A DNA stretch of 64,000 bases from Misgurnus anguillicaudatus (lineage: Eukaryota > Chordata > Actinopteri > Cypriniformes > Cobitidae), in NCBI RefSeq assembly GCF_027580225.2, contig NC_073361.2, positions 28,010,001 through 28,074,000 of the forward strand. The letters run 5' to 3'. Below the pieces are notes generated by a model. It saw only the letters and a list, made by a program, of their open reading frames with translations. It did not search any database and was not told the origin of the DNA. Position numbers and translations under genes: made by a program. Below, one piece after another: positions 11,668 to 24,299 of the stretch (its first letter is position 1; the number at the start of each line of letters is the position of its first letter).

Positions 11668-12538
11668 GTTAATCCAAAAAAAAATCCAGATAATTTACTC
11701 ACCACCATGTCATCAAAAATGTTGAAGAAATTATGTTTTTTTGAGGAAAACATTCCAGGATTTTTTTCATTTTAATGGACTTTAACGGACCCCAACACGT
11801 AACAGTTTTAATGCAGTTTAAAATTGCAGTTTCAAAGGACTCTAACTGATCCCAAATGAGGCATAAGGGTCTTATCTACGAAACGATTGTCATTTTTGAC
11901 AATAAAAAATATGCACTTTTAAACCATAACTTCTCGTCTATCTCCGGTCATGTGATGCGCCAGCGCGACCTCACGCAATACGTCATCACGTCAAGAGGTC
12001 ACGGATGACGTATGCAAAACTCCGCCCCAGTGTTTACAAGTGTGGAGAAAGAGGACCGTTCCAACGTTGTTGTATGATACTAAATAATGTCTTTGTGTCC
12101 GTTTATTGTTTAAATTGTTCCGCAAATGTGCGTTTTATATATGTAACACGTGACCTTTCCACAGCATTACTCAATTACGTGAGGTCCTGCCGGCGCGGCA
12201 CAGGACCGGAGATAGACGAGAAGTTGTGGTTTAAAAGTGCATATTTTTTATTTTTTTTGTCAAAAATGACAATCGTTTCACTAGATAAGACCCTTATGCC
12301 TCATTTGGGATCATTTAGAGTCCTTTGAAATTCTGTTGAAACTGCAATTTTAAACTTCATTAAAACTGTTACGTATTGGGGTCCATTAAAGTCCATTAAA
12401 ATGAGAAAAATCCTGGAATGTTTTCCTCAAAAAATATAATTTCTTCTTGAGTGAACAAAGAAAGACATCAACATTTTGGATGACATGGTGGTGAGTAAAT
12501 TATCTGGATTATTTTAAGAAAATTGACTAATCCTTTAA
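11668..12538. mobile_element. Family B foldback, copy 2
   Basis: It has the same long inverted arms as the copy at 9095-10529 ('ccagataatttactcaccac' and 'gtggtgagtaaattatctgg'). The right end gactaatcctttaa is intact, while the left end has lost the ttaaagg terminus. It is the innermost repeat of the 11.3-12.6 kb nest. Confidence 0.85.
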
Positions 12539-12630
12539 CAAAGAATAATGAATGCTGTAAAAGTATTGTTCATTGCTAATTCACGTTAACTAATGCATTA
12601 ACTAATATAACAAATCCTCATTGTAAAGTT

Positions 12631-13975
12631 TTTTAAACTTGTCCTCCAACACTAAACATTTTTAAGCAAGATATTGAGATGCAAAATACATATAATGTTT
12701 TTGCTTTAAATAAGAAAGAGCCGTTTGCCATTGTGGTAAGAAAAATAATCGTTTTTTCCTTTTAAATTTGGTTATTTTTCTTACCCCATCGGCAAGCGGC
12801 TTTTTCTTATTATAAACAAACTTTAGGTTTCTCTGAAAGCAAGACATAAAATCTAACTTGTTTAGGTTGTATTGCAATTGTATTGTATTAGAAAACAAGA
12901 CCAAAAACTGAGTAAGAAAAAGATGTGCAGCCGCAGCAGCGTGCACATAAATCAGATTTATTTATAAAATCTGCCGTCCATACTATCATTCTGTAGGGGA
13001 ACCACATATGGACCAAGTTAGTACAGATCAAATTTTGTCTACTTGATGTTCAGAGTACAAACGACTTAACCGAGCCCAAAAATCGTATTCTTGCTGCCCA
13101 TCTGTCTGTAAATCAAATTGGGTCGATAGCTGCAAAATGAAAATATCAACAGAAGTGTGCCAGGTTCAAAATATACAGATGCAAACTGCACATCTATTTT
13201 TATATCTGACTGAACAGATTACATAAAACTGTTTTGTGTACATCTCAGTTGCCAACACTGAACCGTACTGTATAAAGGTGAGCACATTAGCATTAAATCA
13301 GCCTGTGCAAAAGCATTCATACTAAAAAACATCTTAGATACAGTACAACTAAGACTGTACAAGAGCGAGTTTTTATCAGCACAAGAGTATGACAGAAAAA
13401 GAGCCCTACTTTGTCACAGTATAACTGTGTGTTAAAGTCGACAGCTCTTATATCGCTGAGCCGATGTAACAATGCTCTCCATGATGCTGACAAGCGAAGA
13501 GACAGCAGAAGAACTGCGCTTAACACTTCTGCAATGTGCCGGTCTCCCCTTTATAAATAACACACATCCCTATGAACTCACTGTGATTGTGTCTGCAGGG
13601 GAAAGGTGCGTCGCTTCAGCGTAATGCTGGGCTTTCAATCATTCGCATTAATGAAGATTTTATGCAGGCTGATATGATAAACAGAGAGGGATAAATACAT
13701 TGGGAAGGCTTGTGCATCCCATGCGAGACAAATGGTGGGGTAAAATGACATCAGTCGGATGCGCAACACGGTGCTGCTGAAATAGACTGTGAAATTGATT
13801 CCTTGAAGTGAATCATGATTTAATCTGCCACGGGGAGCGAGGTATAAATATTTCCCGGTACGAAATAAACATTAAGCCTTACGACATACAACATGTAAAC
13901 ACATTCGCAAGGCTATGATTTTAATATTTAAAGTGGTAAACATTTATGTACGTCTCCAAATGATCTCAATTACGT
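12631..13975. other. Low-repeat region; possible conserved block at 13590-13900
   Basis: No terminal repeats are visible. The segment 13590-13900 is compositionally mixed and has several ATTA/TAAT-type cores and balanced base composition. It resembles developmental enhancers in general character only; conservation cannot be assessed here. Confidence 0.3.
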
Positions 13976-14067
13976 ACTGTACACTTTCAGAAAAAAATGG
14001 TCCCAAGGGGTAATTGGGGACCATTTAAAAAGGTCCTAATATGTACTATTTATGTGCAGATATGTAT

Positions 14068-14976
14068 GGGTGATTCTCACGAAACCATTGAAACACCACG
14101 CCACTAATGATTTTTGCTTTAAAATGTGTAATATAGTAACATTAAAAAGCATCAGAATTAACACAATACTGTGTTGTACCTTGCACAATGTGTGATTTCA
14201 ACATAAGAATTTATAATTGTAAATTTTATCTCATTTTCTGCTGAAATTCTCATTACCGCAATGTGTCAGGCTGTGTTTGAACATGCGTTATGTTGTAATT
14301 TAATCAAATTAACACAAAAATATTAAGAAAAAAAAAATGGATGTTTTGCTAGACTACTTTAGATGACAGAAAAAATATTTACTGAATATTCATGTATAAT
14401 AATAATGAAGAAAAATTAGGAAAATGATGTGTCCATGCCTGATGTTCTCATCCTCCGCAACACTTTTTGAGAACAGTTTAAGCACACATACAGAATTTTA
14501 ATAAAGTTTGATTTTGAGTGACCAAGCACATGGACCAGTTACTTCAAGATGGCTACCAGGTAAGATCATTTTTTTACAGTTCTTTGAAATATTGTCTTGT
14601 CAGAATGCTTACACGACATTTTGATCATCATTACCGCAACAGATGCTTATTAAATGTTAATTTAATTAATAGAAGCATAATACTTTGATTTTAAATGCAT
14701 GTGCAGAATCTCCAAATTATGTTCTTTCAGGTTTGTCATGTCATTTTGAAAATATGTCAGTGTTGATGTTTTCTGACTGTTGCGGTAATGAGATTTTTTA
14801 GGACAAATTTTTTAAATTATGATTTGTGTTAAATGATAAGTAAAAGTTTTTAAATTAATGTTCCCATTTACTCCAGACTTTGTTTTTCAATGTCTGGTGG
14901 GAAAAAAGTAAATTTAAGCAATTTTTACATTTTCATGCTTGACATTTTTAAAACCAAGTTTTCGTGAGAATCACCC
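14068..14976. mobile_element. DNA element with 17-bp inverted ends
   Basis: The ends gggtgattctcacgaaa and tttcgtgagaatcaccc are perfect inverted repeats. The 4-bp gtat flanks both sides (14064-14067 and 14977-14980), a plausible target duplication. The motif 'cggtaatgaga' occurs near each end in opposite orientations. No coding sequence. Confidence 0.8.
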
Positions 14977-15177
14977 GTATATTTGCTACTACTATGTGCC
15001 TTTGCAACCCTGTATCACAAAATTATGTACCTATAGTCACGTAAATTTGTTAACACCTTAAAAGAATAGCTACAATGCTAAAAAAAGGTAAAAATGGTCC
15101 CTTGCTATCACAAGGGGCAAATGTATACTTTTTGAAAGTGTACCGCCCTAAAGAGTTCATATTAGTACCTCAAAGGC

Positions 15178-15600
15178 CAACCCAATATCACAAATTTGGG
15201 AGTCTTTTCCGTGACACTGACACGTTTTTCCGCCCTTTTGCGTGAACATGTCACGTTTTTTCTGTTTACGTGTCATTGTCACGTATTTGTTACTCAACTG
15301 TTCCGTCCCACCTTCAAACCATTGACGCTTCGGTTCAGGGTTAGATTTGGTGTTTGCGTTAGGATGTCACTTTAAGTATTGGTTTATACCTTTTATACCT
15401 TTTTTATATTTTATGATTTTTAAACCATTGTTGCCTGGCATTAGGGTTAGAGTTGGAAATCAGTTGAGTAACAAATACGTGACAATGACACGTAAACAGA
15501 AATACGTGTTGTTCACGCAAAAAGGCGGAAAAACGTGTCATTGTCACGAAAAAAAAAACACATTACGTGACTAGTTACGTAATTTTGTGATATTGGGTTG
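15178..15600. mobile_element. Family C foldback, copy 1
   Basis: The ends caacccaatatcacaaa and ttttgtgatattgggttg are inverted, with arms of over 100 bases containing repeated cacgt/acgtg motifs. A related copy at 60328-61279 shares the inner 'gcttcggttYagggttagat' core. It has no transposase. Confidence 0.8.
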
Positions 15601-15807
15601 CCCTATGAGGTACTAATATGAACTCTTTACGGCGGTACCCTTTCAAAAAGTATACCTATGCTCCTTGTGATAGTTAGGGACCATTTTTGACTTTTTTTAC
15701 ATTGTAGCTATTCTTTTAAGGTGTGTAATTATGTATTAGGGTTTAAGTGAATAATAAATTCAATAAAAGTTAAATAAAAACAAAAATATGCAATTTAATG
15801 ACTTGGT

Positions 15808-16350
15808 TACCGTACTTTCCGGACTATAAGCCGCACCCGAGTATAAGCCTAACCGCATTATTCAAAAATGCGTCATTAAGACGAAATAACATATATAAGT
15901 CACAGTGGACTATACGTCGCGTTTATTTAGTAAATGATTTCACAAAATCCAAGCCGAAGAACAGACATTTAATCTGGAAAGGCAAATTATTCAACTAAAC
16001 AATAGCTGAGAGAACAGCAGGCTGAATAGATGTCTGTACGTTAAAGTAATATTATCAATTATTTAAACCATAGCATACAGAACTTACCTGGAAAGTTGAA
16101 TAGGCTAAATTAACCGAACAACCCATCTTGCGTGAAGTTCCCATACTCGTAATTTCACATTACTGAATCCATTGAATTACAAAAATACAGAACCAGCATA
16201 TGGCGGACTCTCGCGGCTGTAGACTGTAATGATGTGTCTTGCCTCATAAATGTCAAAATTAATACATACTAACTTATAAGGCGCACCTGACCTGACTATA
16301 AGATGCAGCACCAGCCAAATTTAGGGGGGAAAAAATGAAAAAGACGGTAT
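15808..16350. mobile_element. Family D element ('ggactataagccgca'), copy 1
   Basis: It starts taccgtactttccggactat and ends near aaaaagacggta. Subterminal inverted stretches mirror each other (actataagccgcac against cttataaggcgcacc). A reverse-complement copy with a large insertion lies at 57852-59176; shared landmarks include 'cagcaggctgaatagatgtc' here and its complement there. Confidence 0.8.
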
Positions 16351-18021
16351 ATTAGTGTCCTAGAAAAAAAGTTTTTGCTCTTCTACATACAATACAGCGT
16401 GCATCAATGATGGTTGCCATGTTGAGACCACCTCCCCAGCCAAATATTACTTCTAGGCAACCTTAAAAAAATACTTTGAATAAAAAATAAATGAATAATT
16501 TATGCAAATGCAGTGTTTTAACAATAATGTATGATAGCTAAAAAAAACTTGTGCTTTTGCATAATATAAAGTCCAAGTTTAACTTTAAAATGCAGTTTTT
16601 CATTTTGCTCTCATTTACTCCCTTCTTTCTATTTGAGAACGCATATACTGTATGTGTTTACTACAGAAAATATATCTAAACTTCATGTGGGCAAGTTTTC
16701 AACAAAAACACCCTGTGTTTGGTATCTGGTAGCTAAAAACGTGTGCATTTGCATGATGTTATATAAGGTCAAAGACCATCTTAACTCAATGTACAAAAAA
16801 GAAATTAAGCTCTGCTTTTTGCACAGGCCTACTAAAGGGTTAAAGGTACCACGTGGTGTTCAACAGTAAAAATTACACATTTTACCTTTGCAAAAGGAAA
16901 AACCATTAAAAATCAAGAATGCATGATAATAAGGTGTCATGGTTCTGCAATCAAAAAATGTTGTTATAATGGAAGTCAATGGGGGAAAAATGGCCACGAA
17001 CCATAAATGAGAGAGAAAAAAATAATAAAGTCTGATGCTGCACAAAAACTGAAAATGCATCAAAGACAATGTTTTTAATAATCTTTTACATGCCCAAGAC
17101 TGTGAAAAAGGTGAAAAAAAATCTAGTCCACAATCACTTTTTATATTAAAACATTTTATGTTTTTCCCCCAAATAAGTGACATCACTTATGAACTTGGCA
17201 AATAAAGAGTTAAAATCATGGAATTTTTGTAAACAATTTGGTAGTTTTGATCAGTACTCAGGTGTCAGTACTTTTGGCCACTAACAACACAAAAGGGTAG
17301 TAAATTTGAACAACGCACAATGGTTAAAATGCAGGTTTGTATTTTGCTCTCATTTGCTGCCCTATTCAGTAATGCGTATGTGCGCAGGTTACTACAAAAA
17401 AAGGTTTCTCGCTAGTAACAAAATGAGAAACAACCCTCAGTTGGAACTATTTGTCAGAGTACAGCTCAAAATGAGGTCTGCAGAGCGGAGGAAACATAAA
17501 ACAAACGCTAGCCAGCAAGACTTTCCATGCCATCTCACCGATATTAATTTATCTTTTGAACGACATAAATGAGCAGAATAAATGAGACAGAACCTCGGCA
17601 ATTAGTGCTTAATAAGTCAAATTTAAAACTGCAAACTTAGATGTGCACTCACACGTAAGCAGGCAGGAATGAAGACAGATGAATCTCTTACAAGGCCTGA
17701 AGATAACTCTTAAATGGACATTAGAAAGCTACGTACTGGACTCTAAGCCGATTGGCTCATGAGACTTCAGCAGCGAGCCGAAGACAGGATCTGACCACAG
17801 ATCAGACCGCACACTTATTACAGCGATGCCCCTTGGAGCCACATCCCTCAGTCCAGCCTATTAACCTGCTGTCAAGCTAAACACACTGTAAAATAACTGT
17901 GTTTCTGCTGTTAAATGAGTCTGGTTGCCTCTTAGACAGCGTGCCGAGAAAAAACTAAGCCTTAATGCAAGTAAATATGATTTAAAAAGAAAGATGCTAT
18001 ATTATAATTTATTGCACTAAG
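16351..18021. other. Unassigned region with a diverged direct repeat
   Basis: The segments about 16575-16670 and 17322-17400 are diverged direct repeats sharing 'ttaaaatgca', 'attttgctctcattt' and 'tactaca'. The 16860-17190 block, with a 108-codon minus-strand open frame, has no recognisable domain and is likely an old repeat. Confidence 0.4.
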
Positions 18022-18679
18022 TGTTAAATTCAAGGACCTTTCAAGGACTTTCAAGCTCCAATACCCTCAAATTCAAGGACTAAATGTGGGTACACATTTC
18101 AAGTGAAAGCAAGGTTACATCGTGTTACCTTTTAAGATACATTGTTACAGTTCCCTTTCGAGGGAACTCGCGCTGCGTCACTGCGGTGACACTTTGGGAA
18201 CGCCTCCAGGGGTAAGTGCGTCTAAATGTGTATATCAAATTCAATCAATGGTGAGGCTTAACGACAAAGACAAGTATATCGCTATCTGAAATATTGCCAA
18301 AGACGGCTTTACAGAGACGCAGGAAGTAAGGCAAGGGAGACGCAGCGTCTCGTTCCCTTCTCAGTGAACAACAGTTACATACGTAACGCGAGACATTTTC
18401 ATGTGTCAAACACAACTATGCAACATTCGCATACAGAAGATATAAGCATTTAAAACGAACAGTTTAGCACAGAAGTCTAGAATTTTATGATATTATCCTA
18501 TACACTAAACAGGGAATAATACGTTTTTTTACCAGAAAACTTCTTGCATAAAATAGATTCAAGCACTTTCAATGACCTGCATCTATGTATATATATATTT
18601 TCAAAAACTTCCCTGGGCCTTGAATTTTCCCCCCAGATTCAAAACCTTTAAGGATTTTAAGGACCCATCGGAACCCTGT
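18022..18679. mobile_element. Family E element ('caaggac'), copy 1
   Basis: It aligns along its length with 33335-35407: left 'ttcaaggacctttcaaggac', right 'ttgaattttccccccagatt' and then cggaaccctg. The left terminus has decayed. It contains the short element at 18144-18387 at exactly the place where copy 2 has it. Confidence 0.8.
18144..18387. mobile_element. Short element 'gttac..ttccctttcgag' inside family E
   Basis: It starts gttacagttccctttcgagg and ends with gttacatacgtaac. Inner inverted pieces (ttcccttt..agggaa and gttcccttctcagtgaac) support a foldback. The same unit is at 33859-34122 within family E copy 2 with identical flanks on both sides, so it was acquired before family E copies dispersed. 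Confidence 0.7.
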
Positions 18680-18682
18680 ATT

Positions 18683-19502
18683 TGTAACGATTAATCGTGC
18701 AAATGCGTGTTTTCTCAATTAATTAATTTTAATGAATCGCGGTGAAATCCCGGCACATCCAAAAGCCAGAGGGCGCTATCATGCAGAAACTTAAATTGTG
18801 CCCCAGAAGAAGTAGCATTACAAACACTATTCCAGGAAATGTCTATAAGAATATTTATATCACCGTTCTTCAAATTGTTTCAGGTATTTTAATGATAATA
18901 AAGAATATTTTAAATTATTTTGTTTAAAGGCACTCTAATAATGTGCGACGTCACTTCCTGTTGATGTTTGAACTGTTTTCAAACAAACGGAGCGTAGCTA
19001 ACGCCTCCCCCTCCCTCTCCCGTCCGTGCTTTCATGAACGCGCCCAACCCCCACCCCTAAATCCTTCTTGTTGTTTATTGGCTGGAACACTTTGTTATGT
19101 TTTGTTGTGCTAGGTTTGGCCACTATGTTGATATTGCCGTTTGTCGAGCCTGAGCTGTCTACAGAGATCGCGTTTTTTTACAGTTTGATCAGCGGACAGG
19201 CAGCAAGCAGATAGTGAGGAGATGTTTGCTGTATGTAACAAAAAATGTTTTATGGTGTAAAACGCGTCAATTCGCTTAGAGCGCCTTTAACGAGAGTTGC
19301 TTTTTTAAATGCACATTATAAACGTATATGATGATAATGATTTTAGATTGATTTTAAAAGAACTTCTTACAGACCAAAACGCCATGGTACATGCACAAGC
19401 TGGGCATGAAACACAGAATCGCAGCCTTGGGATTCAGAATTGATTTCAGACATTTTAATGGGACATTAATATGCAAATAGGCAATTTATCGTCACAGCCC
19501 TA
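18683..19502. mobile_element. hAT-like 'tagggctgtgacgat' element, left end worn
   Basis: The right end reads atcgtcacagcccta. The left side (aacgattaatcgtgc) fits the interior of such elements but lacks the terminal tagggctg. It is interrupted by a TTAA MITE at 18924-19290. No transposase remains. Confidence 0.6.
18924..19290. mobile_element. TTAA-bounded MITE
   Basis: The ends ttaaaggcactctaat and cttagagcgcctttaa are inverted with TTAA boundaries. The interior is GC-richer than its surroundings. No coding sequence. Confidence 0.8.
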
Positions 19503-20364
19503 ATATTTATGTCTGTAGATATAAAGAAAAAAAGGCTTGGCGATGTCAGCTGAGAAGTTGGTTTAGAGGCGGCGCGTGTAAAAACATTGACAAATAATAA
19601 ATATGTATTAATTGTACAAATAGACTCAGGCTTGATTTTAACAGCTCTACACCATAAAAATATATAAATTATTTAGTCAATTTGAAACGAAAATGAAACT
19701 CAAGGTTAACTAAACTATTTAACTGGGAAGGTTAGTGGAGCACGCGTCACACAAGAGGTTGTGCTTAAGGACTGTGTTATAATTTAAATGTTTTAACATA
19801 ATTGGCACTTAAAAGCTCAGACAGATTGCCTTTTTCTTCTACAGAAATGGGTTTGATTGTTGAGAATATGATAATTTAATGAAGAATTCTCATTTATCAA
19901 ATTGACAGAAATGAGAAACGGATTCCTGTGAGCCTATGAAAGCTCGGCGCTCGCTGCCAAGGGTGAGATGTTTCTGTTCAGGGGTTTACGAGAGGGCTTC
20001 ATCCTTGAGGAGAGAAAGTAAAGAAGAGCGAGAGAGACAGAGAGAGAGAGAGAGAGAGAAAGCTTTTATCTAATTCAGCTTGTCATTAAGATTTGACCAT
20101 GATAGGAAATAATCTCATTGTGAACTCAAAAGCATTTCTGTCCTTCGCCACTCTGATGTTTTGTTGATTAGACTACGAGCCTAAGAAAGCAATAAAAGCT
20201 TGTAGTCATTAGAATATCATTTAGAAATCTGATTGTTTAAACATCCATGTTAAATGAGGCAGACTTATTTTTTACATTGAGAAAGTCACGAGTCTGTTTA
20301 ATCGTAACGGTGTGCTTGACTTTTTAAAGTCAACATGAAATCAAGTCAATGCCATTTACTTTCT
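19503..20364. other. Unassigned DNA with a GA microsatellite
   Basis: A (GA)n tract occupies about 20029-20060. The remainder has no visible element ends. Confidence 0.6.
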
Positions 20365-20520
20365 CCTGTACAGCTCAGTGATAAAGCATTGCTTTAGCAT
20401 CGCAAAAGGTCATGTGTTCGAACCCAAGGAACACACGTACTGATAAAAATGTATAACTTGTAATGCACTGTGAGATGCTTTGGATAGAAGTGTCTGCTAA
20501 ATGCATAAATGTAAATGTAT
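20365..20520 (+). mobile_element. tRNA-derived SINE
   Basis: It has an A-box-like 'agctcagtgataaagcat' and a B-box 'tgttcgaaccc' (about 20415-20425), the internal RNA polymerase III promoter of a tRNA gene. This is followed by a non-tRNA body ending 'gtctgctaaatgcataaatg' and taaatg. Related copies are at 29195, 33147, 56727 (minus) and 61370. It is not a functional tRNA because the acceptor stem and 3' half of a cloverleaf are missing. Confidence 0.8.
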
Positions 20521-20769
20521 TTTAATACACATTCCTTACAGGTCACAGCTTAATGGATCAACACACATTTTGCAAAAAAAAGAGCAAGTTCGTCTTTGTA
20601 ATCTCTGCATACTGCTGTAAAGTAATAGCTTTCCTATTCAGTGTATGGGACCTACACATAATGTCCACCAAAGAGCTATATACGCATCTTTTAAGTAACA
20701 GTGATGTAAATAGCAAAAATGCTGAATTTATAAGAATGAGCAATACTATTAAGAAAAAAATCTAAAATC

Positions 20770-21667
20770 TTAAAGGATTAGTCCATTTTCTTAAAAAAAT
20801 TCAGATAATTTACTCAACACCATGTCATCCAAAATGTTGATGTCTTTCTTTGTTCAGTCGAGAAGAAATTATGTTTTTTGAGGAAAACATTGCAGGATTT
20901 TTCTCATTTTAATGGACTTTAATAGACACCAACAATTAACACTTAACTCAACACTTAACAGTTTTTTTCAACAGAGTTTCGAAGGACTATAAACAATCCC
21001 AAACGAGGCATAAGGGTCTTATCTAGCAAAACGATTGTCATTTTTGACAATAAAAATAACAAATATCCACTTTTAAAGCACAACTTCTCGTTTGGATCCG
21101 GTCGTCATGCGCTAGCATGACCCGACGCAATACATCATCACTTCAAGAGGTCACAGAGGACGAACGCGAAACTCCGCAACAGTGTTTACAAGTCTGGTGA
21201 AAGAGGACCGTTCCTACGTTGTCTTTGTCTTTGTGTCCGTTTATTGTTTACAATGGTCCGCAAATGTGCGTTTTATATATGTAACACGTGACCTCTCTAC
21301 GTCACTACGCATTTACGTTAGGTCACGCTGGACCTGACCTAAGCGAAAAGTTGTGCTTTAAAAGTTTATATTTGTTATTTTTGTTGTCAAAAATGACAAT
21401 CGTTTTGCTAGATAAGACCCTTATGCCCTGTTTGGGATTGTTTATAGTCCTTTGAAACTCCGTTGAAAAAAACTGTTAAGTGTTGAGTTAAGTATTAATT
21501 GTTGGTGTCTATTAAAGTCCATTAAAATGAGAAAAATCCTGCAATGTTTTCCTCAAAAAACATAATTTCTTCTCGACTGAACAAAGAAAGACATCACAAT
21601 TTTGGATGACATTGTGGTGAGTAAATTATCTGGATTTTTCTTTTAAGAAAATGGAATATTCCTTTAG
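20770..21667. mobile_element. Family B foldback, copy 3
   Basis: It starts ttaaaggattagtccatttt and ends agaaaatggaatattccttt. The long inverted arms are the same as in the copies at 9.1 and 11.7 kb. Copy 4 follows after 17 bases that repeat the sequence preceding copy 3. Confidence 0.85.
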
Positions 21668-21684
21668 GAAAAAAATCTAAAATC

Positions 21685-22502
21685 TTAAAGGATTGGTCCA
21701 TTTTCTTAAAAAAATTCAGATAATTTACTCAACACCATGTCATCCAAAATGTTGATGTCTTTCTTTGTTCATTCGAGAAGAAATTATGTTTTTTGAGGAA
21801 AACATTCCAGGATTTTTCTCATTTAAATGGACTTTAATGGACACCAACACTTAACACTTAACAGTTTTTTTTCCTTGGAGTTTCAAAAGACTCTAAAAAT
21901 ATGCACTTTTAAACCACAACTTCTTGTCTATCTCCGGTCTTGTGCCGCGCCAGTGCGACCTCACGTAATTGCGTAATGCCGTGGAAAGTTCACGTGTTAC
22001 ATATATGAAACGCACATTTGCGGACCATTTTAAACAATAAACTGACACAAAGACATTAATTAGTATCATTCCACATACAACAACGATGGAACGGTCTTCT
22101 TTTTCCACACTTGTAAACACTGGGGCGTAGTTTCGATACGTCATCCGTGACCTCTTGACGTGATGACGTATTGCGTGAGGTCGCGCTGGCGCATCACAGG
22201 CCCGGAGTTAGACGAGAGGTTGTGTTTTAAAAGTGCATTTTTATTGTCAAAAATGACAAACATTTTGCTAGATAAGACCCCTATGCCTTGTTTGAGATCA
22301 TTTAGAGTCCTTTAAAATCCTGTTAAAAAGTGTTACGTGTTGGGGTCCATTAAAGTTCATTAAAATAAGAAAAATCTTGGAATGTTTTCCTCAAAAAACA
22401 TAATTGCTTGTCGACTGAACAAAGAAAGACATCAACATTTTGGATGAAATGATGGTGAGTAAATTATCTGGATTTTTTAAAGGAAATGTACTAATCCTTT
22501 AA
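21685..22502. mobile_element. Family B foldback, copy 4
   Basis: It starts ttaaaggattggtccatttt and ends gtactaatcctttaa. The preceding 'aaaaaaatctaaaatct' also precedes copy 3, so the pair looks like a tandem duplication rather than two independent insertions. An 83-codon minus-strand frame in the arm is the counterpart of the one in copy 1. Confidence 0.85.
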
Positions 22503-24299
22503 GGGAGAAGTTAACCATCACAACACAGCAGCCCGGATTTCATTCCTCTCCCAAAAATTGGTGTTTCAGGAGTGTCCACTAATCCCACATTTAGTTCTGG
22601 ATCCATTTTGTAATAAACCACCCAGTTTTCACAATCCAATACATTTCCAAACTTTGATTCCCTGACCATTTTTTTCCCTTGAACTGCCATTTAATGATGA
22701 CTTTTAACCTCACATGGTTCTTAAAAAATGCAGCCTTATTGTAAAAGAAAATCAATGGACTAACTGGAATGCTGTAGCAGTTTCTATATCCCAAAGTGTC
22801 CCGTTTCACTAACCGGCCCTGTAATTTTTTCCCTCGTGACAGGTCAGAGACAGCAGTTCAAAGGGTTTTTGACTCTGATCCTTTCTGTCTTGTTGCTTTG
22901 GCAGTGTAAGAATCTAAGAGCTCTCGCATTCCTGCAAACGCTTCCATTTATAAATCTTCTCGCTATAGCTGTAAGGAGACAACCGATATCAACACACGGT
23001 AATATCTTTCCGAGCACATCAAGAGTCAAAGAAGAAAACTTCATCAAAAAAATCAACTAACAAGATATGAATATCAAAAGAGAGGCAGGTTAGTCGGCCC
23101 ACTTGCCAAGCACACAAACGCAGTCCGGCTCAACTCCGATGGCGGGCGGGCACATGTCCACCGTAAACAGTTCTTTACTAGCGATACGATGTTTTATTCA
23201 TAAGCGCGAAGCCATCTCCACACATGAGCTATCATATTTCTCAACCCTCATTTATAGCTCTCATGTGCAACGCCCAGATAACAGGGGAAAATTGCCTGGA
23301 GGGCTGAGACGACACCGCAGGAAGTAACACTGGCTATCATAACACCCAGCTGGAGAGATGACAGAGAAAGACACATTTATCAACGCAGCAGAGGCATCTT
23401 TCAAACCACGCCACGTACATCTACCTCTGCGAGTCCCGCCACCTTTACAATCACTAGGGCGAGCAGCATTAAGACTGAAGCTATTTGAGGCACTAAGTGA
23501 CATAGGTGATGCTTAAGGAAAAAGCAAAACAGCAGTTACAGTTTGGTCTGCCCACACACGCACCCCGCCGTGTCATTGATTAGGTAAGTATGGGAAAGAC
23601 TGTGCGCAGAATGCTTACAGTTTTTCCAAGTAGTTGAAGAAACTTAGGCAGACAATTCTGAACACAAAAGCTCTGTATGCATCACAATAGGTCTCCCGGT
23701 GTACATAATAGCTCCCATGGGAAAAGTTGGCTGTCCTTGTTTGCAGTGCTGAAAACCTATAGGATTGTGATTGGCGCTGTCCATGGTGCTGAAACACTAA
23801 AATGACAAAAGAGCCTAAAATCTTTCACGTGCCTATCATCAAATGCTATTGTGCTCATCATTTTACAAAAATAAAGATTTATTATGGTTGTGCATGTTAT
23901 TTACCTGTTTGTATCCAAGTGTGAATGATACATGTGTGTGCCGCTTTAAGATTTAGACTCTTTTAAACCTCAAAATTGTTTATAATATATATATATATTT
24001 TATAATAAATATGACATGCTGCAAATCTGAACCATAACAGTACCACAGAGTCTTCAACTGATAAGGGTATAGGGTGTATATTTAAAAAATAAACCTTTTT
24101 TTTGCTTGTTGTTTATATGAATGCAACAGTAAAGTTATGTATGTACAGATTTCACGTAGAAAATACATTGCAATGTGGTTATGCACAAGTACAACTACAG
24201 ATACAGTATTTGATGATCAAGCACCCAGCCAAAGAATAAGAATACATAATTGACATATCAGCATTTCAAAATCGCCTTGCTTTTATTGCAAACACAAAC
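22503..24299. other. Low-repeat region
   Basis: There are no clear transposon ends. 23080-23520 is GC-richer. A TA-rich tract lies at about 23978-24002. The open frames on both strands at 22836-23060 are overlapping shadows without splice support for a gene. Confidence 0.4.

Larger units (their letters stand above)
11299..12630. mobile_element. MITE 'actttacaa-aaggtt', interrupted
   Basis: The left end aacactttacaacaaggttg and right end cctcattgtaaagtttt are inverted. Inner arms 'gttaacattagtaaatgcat' and 'gcattaactaatataac' support them. About 1.1 kb of two other repeats (11430-11667 and 11668-12538) sits in the middle. A short uninterrupted relative lies at 53276-53392. Confidence 0.8.
13976..15725. 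mobile_element. Composite of 'tacactttc/aaaaagtgtac' element with two insertions
   Basis: The outer sequence starts 'gtacactttcagaaaaaaat' and carries 'aaaaaggtcctaatatgtac', also found at 36450-36480 in the minisatellite. It is broken at 14068 by a 909-bp element and at 15178 by a 423-bp foldback. Around the second insertion, 15055-15177 and 15601-15725 are inverted repeats ('gagttcatattagtacctca' and 'tgaggtactaatatgaactc'), so the outer unit is itself a foldback. Confidence 0.75.

Noticed and set aside
12005..12328. 107-codon ORF shared by family B copies
   Set aside because: Similar frames in other copies reflect arm similarity; no domain and the ends are disrupted by the palindrome.
20365..20440. 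Possible tRNA gene
   Set aside because: Only A- and B-box-like segments are present; no acceptor stem or full cloverleaf, and the SINE tail follows.
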